Shown in pieces: positions 10,035 to 20,956 of a stretch of 64,000 bases of DNA. The stretch's first letter is position 1, and each line of letters begins with the position of its first letter. The notes beneath the pieces were generated by a model, which saw nothing but the letters and a program-made list of their open reading frames with translations, was not told the origin of the DNA and did not search any database. A program made the translations under genes and the position numbers. Source of the DNA: Chytriomyces cf. hyalinus JEL632 (Eukaryota > Chytridiomycota > Chytridiomycetes > Chytridiales > Chytriomycetaceae). The DNA lies in assembly GCA_025435555.1 (NCBI GenBank), contig JAIWWG010000023.1, forward strand, positions 339,032 through 403,031, read 5' to 3'.

Positions 10035-12585
10035 TCACTCAAGAAATTCAATAAACCGCTTCAACTTGTCGGCAACGGTAGGGTCAAACTTGTACCGTGC
10101 AAGGTGATCCCCAAGCTGCGTAGTGATGTAATAAATGTTGGTTTGAAGCACTGAGAATGAAGTGATTTTTGGGTCATTATGTGCGCTGTTTGACAATGGA
10201 ACGAACAGCATCACTCACAAACAACCACAGCGTAGGCGTCTTTCAAAACAATTTGTCCGCCGGGAAAACCTTCAAGTAGCATGCAACTTTGTTTCTCTGA
10301 GAAATCTGCCACGCCTGGCGGCTGTGCCATAAACGTTTCTACCGCAATCAAACAAGACAAAAGACTTCCCAATACATCGGGAATATCTCGATGTATAATT
10401 CCGTACTGGTCTTCTTTAGTGGCTGCAATCAGCAGTTTAGATACGGCTGTTATAGGAAAAAAAAATGCACAGGTTAGGCAAATGCTCATCATCAGAAAGT
10501 TCAAACGCACCTTCCACAGCGATACTGAGTGTTTCATATTCTGCAAACGTTCGCTTCGTAATTTTCGTGATTCCTTCCAATTTGAGCTGCTTTCCCCGTC
10601 CTTTTTTACCCTCATCTGCCAATGACACAATGAGAGAGTACACGAAATCGAAAATGCCAACGGAATTCTTTGAACTGGCCACGGAGTCTTTGCCAGTTTT
10701 TGCGCTGCTTAATGCTGCGGCGTCACCAGCAGAATCTGATGCTCCATTGCGCCGTTTGTACAAGCCACCAGCACCCGCACCAAACACTTTTGCATCTTCT
10801 GCAGTGGAAATATTCACTCGATCCTTGACGTTTCGCACGGCTTGGGAACCAGCATTGACCGCATCTTTAGCTCCCAACTCATCTTGCATTTGCGCATCTT
10901 GCAATGCATCCAAGAAACTCGTCTTCCCAGGGCTTGGTTTCACTGCACCAGTCAATAAACGCATCTTTTTGACCGGGGAAACACGATACTTGGGAGTATT
11001 CATTGCACCCATACCAGCCGCTTGAACCGCGCGCATGGCAACGGAAACAGATGACTTTTCAAGCTTCGGATAGGCAGAACCGTCCGGTTCACCGTTTCCT
11101 ACTCTCCCGCGGGACGCCAAATCTCCGTTTGTGGCTGCTACAGAAGCACGCACAGGTTTTTTTTTCCCACCCCGATCTCCCAGTACTTCCACCCGTTGGG
11201 CATGCAGGCGATCCAACTCATCTTTAAACCCTTCGACGATTCGGAGACATGCACCGGCAGATGTGATCCATGGCGAGGAAGTGACAGAATCGCCAGAGTC
11301 GGTTGAGTCGATGCGTGCTTTTGGGGATGCGTTGAAAAGAGGGTCACGTGCGCGTGGTGGCATACTGCAGAGCGTGCGCAGTGACTGGAGTGCAAGAGTC
11401 GATGAGTATGGCATCGGGTGCATGTAAGCGACCGTCGTAAGGACGGGAAGAAGATTTTGCACACGCGTCTCGATTTGTGGCTGTGCTCGCAAGACTGTCA
11501 ATTGAAATAAGATGTAAAATAATTTAAATGCCTTACCAGCGAATCTGTGCAAACATGCGAAACAGCGTAAATTTGCCAGAACATGACAACGAATGAGACA
11601 AGGAAGAAATTTTCGAGGACAGCTGACAGGTCCCAAAACGACACACGATAAGTCCAAGGGATATCAGATGGAGAAACACTAAAAAGTCTCTGTTATCCAC
11701 GGCGATCGCGAAAAAAACAAAGTCGAATATCAAACCTTATGAATGGCGAGATGATTGTGTTTGTCAGGGAATAGAGGGACGGTTGTGCAAACAGAGTGTA
11801 CACGACGTGGAAGCACACACAAAAAGAAGTTGATATTGCGACTGTGTTCGCAATGATGGAGTGAGCGAATGAAAGCATCATCGGAGTCCATTTTTTCTGG
11901 GTGATGTCAAGTTTTAAAAACGATGATAAATATGGCTGAGAGAGGGAAGACTTGGCGAGCAAGTAATCAAGAACGAATAAAATAAAGGAAGAAGATTACA
12001 TGAAGCGACGCGAAAGTGACTTTTGGCGGAGCAGCAATGGGCGTGAACTGTAACACTGATGAGTAAACAACTGAAACGACGGCAACAGCACCGCAGAAGT
12101 AAACGAATTCGTCGTTCAGATGGCGAGGACCATATTTGCTGCAACAAGAAAAGAAGTCCGAACTCAGGTTGAAAGATAAGGTAGAGAATAAACTCGCTTC
12201 CTTACCCCTCCGACTGGACAATGAATCTGGTGGAGAATGGAAGCCAATCTGCGCTCATCGATACGGCACGGACAGTGGCGATGAAGAGCGAGAGAAAGAG
12301 CGTGGAAGGGACGGATAGTGTGTTTGAAGGCTTTTGAGCAACGGGTGACAAAGATGCGGAGGAGGAGGAAGCAAGAGAAGACGACGAAGAGGCGGATGTT
12401 GATGAACGAATCAAAGCATGGCTCATTGCAAGCGCACTTGCAACAGCAACGCTCACGGCCACGCCGGCGCAAGCAGAGAGCGATACGCGTGGAAACACAA
12501 ATGCACTGAGAAGCACATGCGCAAGACTAGCGGCGCACTCGGCAGAGGACACTCGCGCAAGGATTATTTGGCTCTGCGGCGGCAT
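10035..12585 (-). CDS. NDC1: Nucleoporin NDC1-like membrane protein
   Basis: NDC1 anchors nuclear pores, and in fungi spindle-pole bodies, in the nuclear envelope. Model (minus): exons 12585-12206, 12138-12000, 11950-11736, 11678-11537, 11480-10512, 10446-10219, 10151-10035; 729 residues with frame closed throughout. The N-terminal 330 or so residues hold about six hydrophobic segments. They are followed by the block FSVSPSDIPWTYRVSFWDLS and a long Ser/Lys-rich cytoplasmic part. The C-terminal helical region ends with ITTQLGDHLARYKFDP, similar to the conserved NDC1 tail. The acceptor at 11951 could shift by 15 nt. Identification rests on topology and the two conserved blocks. It is transcribed divergently from RTP1. 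Confidence 0.75.
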
Positions 12586-12762
12586 CTTTTATTTCACTTT
12601 CTTTTTACTTTCGTTTGCCATCATAAATGTAGATGCAGTGTAAATAAAAAGAACCCTCAGAAATGGACGCTTGTCTCATCCTTGCTGGCTTGCCTAAGCC
12701 CAGTTCACCAGTGCGTGTCAAGAACGCAGGTGCCTTTAGAAACTAGCGCATGATAAAGACTG
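12586..12762. promoter_or_regulatory. Shared divergent promoter region of NDC1 and RTP1
   Basis: Only 177 bp separate the start codons of the divergent NDC1-like (-) and RTP1-like (+) genes, so both promoters must lie here or overlap the coding ends. No clear TATA element was recognised. Inferred from gene arrangement. Confidence 0.45.
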
Positions 12763-15700
12763 ATGCTGTTTGTGAAAGATGATATGCTTGAGCAGCGGCT
12801 GCAACAACTCGAACAAACCACTTTTAGTCAATCCACTGGATCTATGAATGCGGTGGACGCTGTTCAGCCGCATGATCTATCCGGCCAAATTCTTCCAGTA
12901 AAGCTTCGATATTTGGCAGTGTGTCTGCAGTCCTTGCATGCGGTCGAGTCTCAGCCCAACCTGCCAACTTCAAACGATTCTCTCTTGAACTTCAACGCTG
13001 TTTCAACCCTGTCGGAAATCATCATCGAATGGGGCTTCAGAAACGGTGCTGCCTCTCATAACATGTATCCTTTTCACCGATTCTGAGTCTTGTTCACTGC
13101 AGCGGAACCATCCATCTCGCTTCTCGCGGCTTCAGAATTTGCTCGAATCATAACCGAACCACACGAAAGCCTTTCGCGATCGGAGTCTTCTTGGCTTCGT
13201 CATTTTCTGATTTCGAAATACCTTGGGAACCTTTATTCATGTCTCCTCATACATGCATCGTCGAAAAAACAAACAACTGCGCCCGAAAGTACCACTACGA
13301 CAACTGAGTGCGACGGTTTCGCTAATCTTATAAATAGCGCCCGAATCAATCAAACCGACTCGCTTGCCTCTATCGCACAGTCAAAGTTGGCTCATCTTGT
13401 CGATACCATTGATCCTTCGAAATCCATTTCGTTCCTTTTAAAACTTATGAACTCAAAAGGATCTGCAATCACTGGCCAGTTTCTGACCAGGGCCATGTTG
13501 CGCCCAACTGGACTTCAAAGCTTAATTCTCTTGTTTGTGAAAAGCGATCTGGATCGGCAGGGTGGCTTAGCTGTCGGTCCCGAATTTGATGCACAGCTGC
13601 GAGCTTTATCCAGAATTATCACGACTGTTCCAAAGCAATGCGTTGACGATGAGGTGATTTTTCCAAGCTTTCATGGCACATTTCATGAACTTGCGTTGAC
13701 ATACTTTTTTCCCCCGCCATCAGGCTTACCTTAAGCACATTGGGCCTCAGTTAGTCTATCTGATCGGGCAAAGACACTCTCCCGGATCACCTCTTCTTCA
13801 CGCCACAATCTCAATCACAACCCAGCTCCTTCACAAGTTCACACAGCCGACAAAACTACACGTCATCAATCCACTCTTATCACCCCTCAATACTCTCTTT
13901 TCGACCACTTCCTCTCGCTTAATGCATGATCTTGAAGTCGGTGTGGATCTTGATGGACATCGAATTTTGTCGTCCGAAGACGCCGTAGAGCGCGTTCTTT
14001 CCAATGCTACCAAATTCCTAGCGTTAAGTGAACCTAGTTTCGAATTAATGGATGCGCTACATTCTGGTAATTTTTTTTTTGTTGCACGGGCGTTCCCATG
14101 TCAACTTCAATTGACCCGTTTTATCGCGTTTCTCGCGTATGGCAGTGTTTATTCCGCTGTATCTATACCATGAATTCACATCAACGCACCCACTTGTTTC
14201 CAAAGCTCACGCCGAGGCAATCGACATGAAGGAGGTTCTGAAGGCGCTTTTGCGGATGAATGCAGTTGAGAAATCGGAACTTTTACTGAGTGGAATGGTT
14301 ACATTTGGTGAAAGTCTTGCTGATGATGTAAATGGCATGCCTGTTATTTCCGCGAATTTGGGCGCTTCGGGAAGGGTTCAGTTTATTTTGCGGGATGATG
14401 CAGAGGCGCATCTATCTGGGTAATCTATATTATTGGGTTTTCAAATCTGGCCAGTATTTAGTTAAACTCGTGTTTTGAAAACTGATGCGCTTGTTCTTTA
14501 ACAGAGCATCTCTAATTTCCGATGCAGACGTATTTGTCGAGTTTTTGACGCATCTGGAAGACAAGCAACTTTTATGTGGTGTGTTTTTACGTCTATTGGA
14601 GCATTACATTGTCTCGAGCTCGGGTGCCCGTGAAACCGACGAGCTGTCGACGAATTTGAGGTAAGTTTAATGTCTTGTGCGCGAATCGCTCTTGCTTTGC
14701 TCACTATTTTCGGAAACTATTTTTTCGGGTGACTTGTTTAAAACAGAACTGTTGTCACCATGCGGATCCTCATGATTTTGATTGAACGGTTTGGCGCTGA
14801 CTTGATTCAAGGCACGCGGCGAATTTTCGAACTTGTCAAAAGTATTGTTGTGAATTCGAGTGTTGCAGGAAGCGTGGACTCAGCTTGCTTGCTTCTTTGT
14901 CTGACGATATCAAAGGGCGTGCTGAATAATTTGGGTACAGTCATGTCATTCTCCACCGCAGTTGACAGGCGATCCTAAAACTCTGCTTGCTTTATGAAAA
15001 AGATTCCGAAACGACAGATATTAAGACATTGTTTGACTTGGATGAATTTGTCGTCGTCCTACAAACACTCGAGACGCATCAAGATGCAGGTATTCAGGCT
15101 GTCGCGAAAGATGTTCGACGGTTGATTTTCATCAAGAGTGGTGGGGATTCGCGAGATGCTGTGTCGGCTGGTAAATGATCCACACAATTAGATTTTGCGG
15201 CGCCAAAGGGTGGGATAAGCCACTCATATTTCTTGTTTTCGCAGAACGGCAGGCTTCCGAAATTTTATTTGCACGGTCGATGCTGGAATTGAGCGATGAG
15301 TTGCTACCGATCCGGGCACATGGAATGGATCATATCCGCAAAATGGTTTTGAGCCAAGATGTGGTTGTGTACGAGAATCTGAACACTGTCCTTTTTGCGT
15401 ATTTGGACATGGTTCAAGATGTTGACAGGTCAGTTTCACGACTCCAATGGCCTTGTCGCTTTTGAAACCATAGATTGCTGACTGCTTTCACTATAGTTTC
15501 ATTTATTTACATTCGGTGGCAGGCCTGTCCACGTTGGCAGATGTCTACCCAAAGCAATGTCTCGAACAAATTGTGACGCGATATTCAAACACAGAAGACT
15601 ATCCAACAGACTACAGGCTTCGTATTGGGGAGGTTGCATCCAAAACGATCAAACGAGCTGGTCCTGTTTTTGGAAAATACGGTATTACTTCTTCTTTTGG

Positions 15701-16191
15701 TGGTTTTTCACATGTTTCACAAAACTGTTCCTTGTTTTGCTGTCCAGCACCAGAAATCCTTCCGCCTATCCTCAAAGTTTTAAGGGACAAGGACCCACAC
15801 ATGCGGGCAAGCGCCATATCACTATTGGGTGTTGTAGCGGAAACAGCACCTCTTCCGCTTCTTCCATACATCCAGCAGATCCTCGACTTTATTGAAAACA
15901 CCCTTATTTTGGAACAAAGCGACGCTATTTTGAGACAAGGTATTTTTAACGAGTCATTCTTGGCGCTCGTCGGTGTTTGTCATTTAATGCTCTGTGTGTA
16001 CAGGTGCTGTCCTTGCTTTACTTTGCTTCATACGCGGAATGCATGGCATGTACAACACATTTCCAAAGGGTACTCTGCGGCGAGTTTTCACGCGTTTGAA
16101 GATTGTGAGTGAGATTGACAATGATGAACTAACGCGACACAACGCGGGTATTGCATTGGATGAGCTACGGGATGCGATTGGCTTGTTTTGA
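12763..16191 (+). CDS. RTP1: RTP1/TANGO6-like RNA polymerase II assembly factor
   Basis: Rtp1 assists assembly and nuclear import of RNA polymerase II; TANGO6 is the animal homologue. Model: exons 12763-13045, 13103-13653, 13724-14066, 14146-14419, 14505-14660, 14747-14918, 14969-15170, 15245-15428, 15497-15681, 15748-15939, 16004-16191; 909 residues, frame closed. The protein is all-helical (HEAT/ARM-like). The C-terminal third carries the conserved block DSFIYLHSVAGLSTLADVYP, followed by YRLRIGEVASKTIKRAG and MRASAISLLGVVAETAP, which are typical of the RTP1 C-terminal domains. Two introns (13046 and 14919) use the unusual donor GTGCTG; they are the only choices that keep the frame. An AATAAA lies near 16254. 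Confidence 0.8.
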
Positions 16192-16754
16192 TGAGTGTTG
16201 TTTGGATAAATTATGGTATGATAAATGGGCGTTGGGAATGTATGGAAGCTGTCAATAAAGTAGCTTCCCAATGCAAGGTACAAATCTGACGGTTGCATCT
16301 TAACCATCATTCTGTTACTTTGTCATTAACGAAGCGCGTTTTGTTTGTCGTGCTGCAACGCAGGGGCTGATCAAATTTTTCTGTTTCTTTGAAACTAAAA
16401 GCGTTTGACATTGAGTGCACTGGTGTGGCGACTTTCACGAATGAATTCAGGGAAGGTGCGTGCTCTGAGGTAGCCCACAAGGGCCACCGTTTGTGCCGCA
16501 ACGTGTCTTTCTCTCACTGCCATTGACTTTATCTCGGACGAATAGCGCGTACTACATGAATTTTGCAAACAAAAAAAGTTTTTTAAAAAAAAACAAGTTG
16601 ACAATTCCTCACGTCCATCGACCACCGGGAACCGCGATTCTCCGACATTCCCCTTCTCGATCAATATCCAACTGCAAAACACTGCCCCGCTACAGACCTG
16701 TGCTTATCGAAAAACATTTGCACCGCGAATTGAGCTTTCCATCAAAAATCTCAT
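16192..16754. other. Intergenic region RTP1-ODAD4
   Basis: 563 bp containing the RTP1 3' untranslated region (AATAAA near 16254) and the upstream region of ODAD4. Frames here are short and overlapping. I see no gene or repeat. Confidence 0.5.
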
Positions 16755-19401
16755 ATGGCTCCTTCAAAAAAATCCACCAAGCCGGCAAACCCAACCCAGT
16801 CCACCGCTGCTCACGAATCAAACGGAAACGATGACACTTCAGAAAACAACGAGCCCGTCTCTAGTTTCCAATCATTATTCGCGGAGGGAGATATATTGGC
16901 CAAGCAAGGCGACTATCGAAAGGCCATCGAGGCGTACACAAAGGTGAGAGTAGTGTCCTGACCATTCTTCAGATTCTTTCATATTTTCTGTTTTGAATAT
17001 AACATTGGCATGCCGCAGGCATTGGGGATGCGGCTCGGGGATAAAAATTGCCATGTTGCAAGGTCCAAATGCTATCTTCAGCTCGGAGATTCACAAGCGG
17101 CGCTGGAAGATGCAGATATGGCGCTGAAAGAGGACCCAGAGTACTTTAAGGTTCGCAACATTCACACACGTTTGCTTGCCAAACTGACTGCTGTTGTTGC
17201 GTGCCATGAACTTTTGAAGGGAGTTTTCCAAAAAGCCGAGGCATTGTACGCAAAAGGCGACTTTGAAATGGCGCTAGTTTTCTACCACCGCGGCAATAAA
17301 CTCCGTCCAGAACTGGATGAGTTCCGTTTGGGAATTCAAAAAGCGCGGGAAGCGATTGACAATTCCATCGGCAGTTGAGGCCCCCCCTTTTTTATTGTGG
17401 ATATAGAAAGGGGTTCTTTGAGGTGCTGTCTTTCGAGTCGAGAAACTGAATCAGTCCATTTTATTCTTACAGACCCGCGCGATTACAAGTTTCAAGCGCC
17501 GCAGGGAATAAAATTCACGGCGGCGCTCTCGGGAGGATCATCGAGTGCAGGTACAAAAACTGCTTCTCATGTGGCCCCCAGCGCTGCAGCGAAGAGAGAC
17601 GGTTCCAGCTCTGGAAAGAATGTGAAACAACTACTGGGCGAGCTGTATGCAGACAGGGAGTATCTAGAGCAGCTGTATAACGACCGAGGTGACAGCTGCA
17701 GGAGCTTGCAAAGCGTTGTGGCTGAACGTTCTCGTAATATTTTTTCTTGGAACAGATTTCGTCAACAACCCCAACGATGGAATCATTGAAGTTGTTTCCG
17801 ATGCGCTCAACTATTTGGAAACACGGACCGAGTTTTGGAGACAGCAAAAACCCATTTACGCGCGAAGAAAAGAGCATTCAAAAGTGATTGTCAAAGCAAT
17901 CACAGGTACCCCAGTTTTGATGGCCTGCGTTGTAAGCAAAAACAGAAAGCTGACATCAAACGACTACAGCAAGAAACCGTGCCCTCATCGCAGAGAAGGC
18001 AAAAGACCATAAAGCGCGAGAGGCACTAGAACTGGCCGAAAAGGAAAATCCGAAAGCATACGGATGCGTCAAATCCAAGCCATCCAAATCTGATCCCATT
18101 GAAAAGTGAGCAAAAAAAATTATATACTGCAAGGATCGAAAGTTCTTGTGCTAACTTCGCGAGCTGATTCACAGTAACAAGTTTACTGCCGAGACACTAA
18201 AATACGTGAACGCTTCCATGAATGTTGTCACGAGATGTGGGTTTTCTTGCCTGGTTGCGCCTCCCCCATTTTTTTTACGCGTTTCAATACAATAGCCATT
18301 GAGCGAGGAGATTTTCAGCGCGCATTACAATCGGCAAAGAGCCTCGTCACGCGACTGCCCGATATTCGAAACATTCCCAACCGTGACAAAGTGGTCTCTG
18401 ATGTCACGAGCATTATCGGGAGCATTTATATGGATGTCGGCAGTTTACCGAACGCGATGCAATTCTTTCGAAAAGGTGCGACTTTTATGCTTGGTTTTTA
18501 TCAATGCCGCAAGCACAAAAAAAAAGTTGACCAATTGTTTCTCGCATGCTCCAAAAAAAAAAGATTTGTCCACTTGCCGATCCAAAAACTCACCAGAATG
18601 TCTATCTCGAGCACTCAGCAACATGGGAAGAATCTGCGTTAAACTTCGGCGCTTTGATGAAGCAATTGCCATGTTTGAGGAAAAATTGGAGATCAATTCT
18701 CAATCCGCAAATCTGCCACCTGCTACGTCGACTTCAGGTGGTGGAACAACGTCTGTACCCACGGCTATAGGATTTTCGCACACTGTTGGTGGTGGTGCAG
18801 TTGGGCATAGCGTAACTGAGCGTGCTTTGGAGCGGGCGTGGCTTTTGCACGATATTGGGCGATGTCATTTGGAAATGGGAAGGGATGCCAGCGCCAAAGA
18901 GAAGGCTGAGGCCAGCTTGAGTGTGGCGGAAGGTTTAAAAGACCGTCGCTGGGGACTGAACGCGCTTGTTCTGATTGGACAAGTTGAAGGTATGAGTTTT
19001 CAAAATGTTGTCGCCAAGAAAATGATAGAATTCTAATGATGAACCAAAAAGTTCGGGCTGGTACATTTGCGGCGGCTCGAACGGTTTATGCGAAAGGTCT
19101 CGCATATGCTCATGAACTGGAAGATGTGAGAGCAGTCAGCGCAATCAGCGAGGCCCTGTCCCAGTTGAACACGCGCGGAAAGAGCCCAGAAACACCTCCA
19201 GCAACGACAACCTCGTTAACGACTGAGTTGGAGCCAATCCCCCAGACTATAAAGCCTAGGTCTCCAAGTGGTCAACAAACACCACAGCCCGCAAAAGGAA
19301 AGGAGTCGCCAGTGCAACCCGCGCAGTTGACCAAACTACCGCCGGTCCACAGCGCTGTGAATTCAGTAACTGCGAATACTAAAATGACGCCCAGCCGATG
19401 A
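16755..19401 (+). CDS. ODAD4: Outer dynein arm docking complex subunit 4 (TTC25-like)
   Basis: ODAD4/TTC25 is a TPR protein that helps dock outer dynein arms on axonemal microtubules, so it implies a motile flagellum. Model: exons 16755-16943, 17019-17150, 17220-17373, 17473-17688, 17756-17905, 17970-18105, 18175-18236, 18296-18475, 18597-18989, 19052-19401; 653 residues, frame closed. TPR units occupy residues about 40-160. They run into the block MALVFYHRGNKLRPELDEFR, then VKQLLGELYADREYLEQLY and TEFWRQQKPIYARR, an order and wording characteristic of TTC25. C-terminal TPRs (ALSNMGRICVKLRRFDEAI, LLHDIGRCHLEMGRD) follow. The last 80 residues are Pro/Thr-rich and disordered. The strong motif agreement makes this one of the safest calls here. 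Confidence 0.92.
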
Positions 19402-19815
19402 AAGTTGAACAACCGACACCAGTACCAGGTTGAAAAATAAAACGGTAGAAAGCCATGCAACTGGTTTTTTTTTATGCTGCAATTTGATCGAGCAGGGAGG
19501 CCTGAATGTCCAGCGATAGGAAAAAAAAGCTGAAGTTGTCCAGTCCCATACTTTGCATCGGATCATGACCGTCCTTGGACATTCTCCATCTTTGGGAACA
19601 CGCTTGGGGACCAACAACAGAGGTCGGCGCGCCGAGGAGCAGTTGTCTGGCTGCAGTGGTCCCACTCCACGGCGTGGCATCTCAGCTGCGTTTCGTTCGT
19701 ACCGAGCATTGACTGACGGTCGCTTTGTTTGTCGCTCGCACTCATTTTTTGAATAAATTGAGCGGCGGCTTGACCAAGATTTTCCTTCATAATTTTTATA
19801 TCAGCGGCTCAACAC
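19402..19815. other. Intergenic region ODAD4-GPCR
   Basis: 414 bp with an AATAAA near 19436 for ODAD4. Short overlapping frames on both strands, none convincing. It includes the GPCR promoter. Confidence 0.5.
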
Positions 19816-20903
19816 ATGTCAGATCTCAACAGAGACACTGTTTTCAGACTCAACTACGGCGTCTGCCTTCCCGTCTTTGTGGCCGGCGCTCTGATCAACG
19901 GCTGGATTGCGGCGGCTGCGCTGCTCGACCGGACGCGGACCATCCGCACCCGCCTTGACAAGGTGCTGTGGGTGCTGACCTCCATCTTCTGTCTGTGGTG
20001 TCTTGCGTCAGTGGTGCGTGCAGTGCTGGAGCTACCCTCGGTCGGCGTGCACATTCCGATCAATGTCCTGCAAGCTTACACGTCCCTCTTCATCATGCTT
20101 ATTTTTGGTACGTGCATCTCTCATGCTTCTCGCTGGAAGACTCACACGCATTTCGATTGGAAGGCGCAAATCTCGTGCTGGCGATGGAGCGGTATTTTAT
20201 GATTAGCGGCGAGTCAGATGAGCAGAATCGAAATGTGAGCCAGAGTGTCGCTTTTATCTCCGAGGCAAGCTGATCAGTTTCTTCCAAAACAATACCCGCG
20301 CAACAGCATTTTATCGCTGCATTGGTCGCTTTATCTCTTCTCACGTTTAGCGTTGTCTTTTCAGCCATCTTTGTCCCGTCTTCAAACTCACCCGTCCAAG
20401 CAGCGGCCACTGAATTAGACACATGGTTTACAATCGTATCCCCACCCATAATGATTACCATCATGTATCTCCTCCTCATCGGCACACTTGGTCTGTACGT
20501 GTCAACTTACGTGACGTCCACCCGAAGACTGCGACAGTCATTGCGAAACCGGAAACAGCGGCGCGGAAGAAATGGAGCGGATCTGGACATTGTGCGCTTG
20601 CGCGTGGAGCGGAAAATTCTGTTTTCTTGCGTTGCGATGGCCGGATCCCTGGTTTTGTGCTACTTCCCAATAATTGTCGTTGTCATGTTCCGGACATTTT
20701 CCGGTGCAGAGAGCGCAGGAAGAGATATGACTTGGCCGCTGCTGTTCAGCAATTTCTTGCTTTCCCTGGGTATGGTATCGTCGTTTCTCCCTCTTCACTT
20801 TCTGTTTGCTAAATACGCTGGAAACCAGATGGACTCCTGTCGCCAGCGCTTGTATTGTACTTTATGCCCAACTTTCGAAAGCCGATGTTTCCCACTGCAG
20901 TGA
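19816..20903 (+). CDS. Class A (rhodopsin-like) G-protein-coupled receptor
   Basis: Seven-helix receptor at the cell surface or in a sensory membrane. Model: exons 19816-20107, 20164-20234, 20307-20903; 319 residues, frame closed. Seven hydrophobic segments are visible, starting near residues 15, 50, 80, 120, 170, 230 and 270. At the end of helix 3 is LAMERYFMI, an E-R-Y version of the class A (D/E)RY motif. Helix 6 has LVLCYFPIIVV, matching the CWxP position (C-x-x-P). Helix 7 has LPLHFLFAKY in place of NPxxY. The third intracellular loop is basic (RRLRQSLRNRKQRRGRN), as expected for G-protein contact. There is no lysine in helix 7 at the retinal position that I can recognise, so it is probably not an opsin. 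The ligand is unknown. Confidence 0.8.
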
Positions 20904-20956
20904 GCACTTCTGAATGCGAACCTGTTTAAATAAATCCATAAGATTGAAGAATATAA

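Noticed and set aside
12763-13102. GTATCC donor at 13067 for the first RTP1 intron
   Set aside because: It gives the wrong phase; the GTGCTG donor at 13046 gives a 57-nt intron and a continuous protein.
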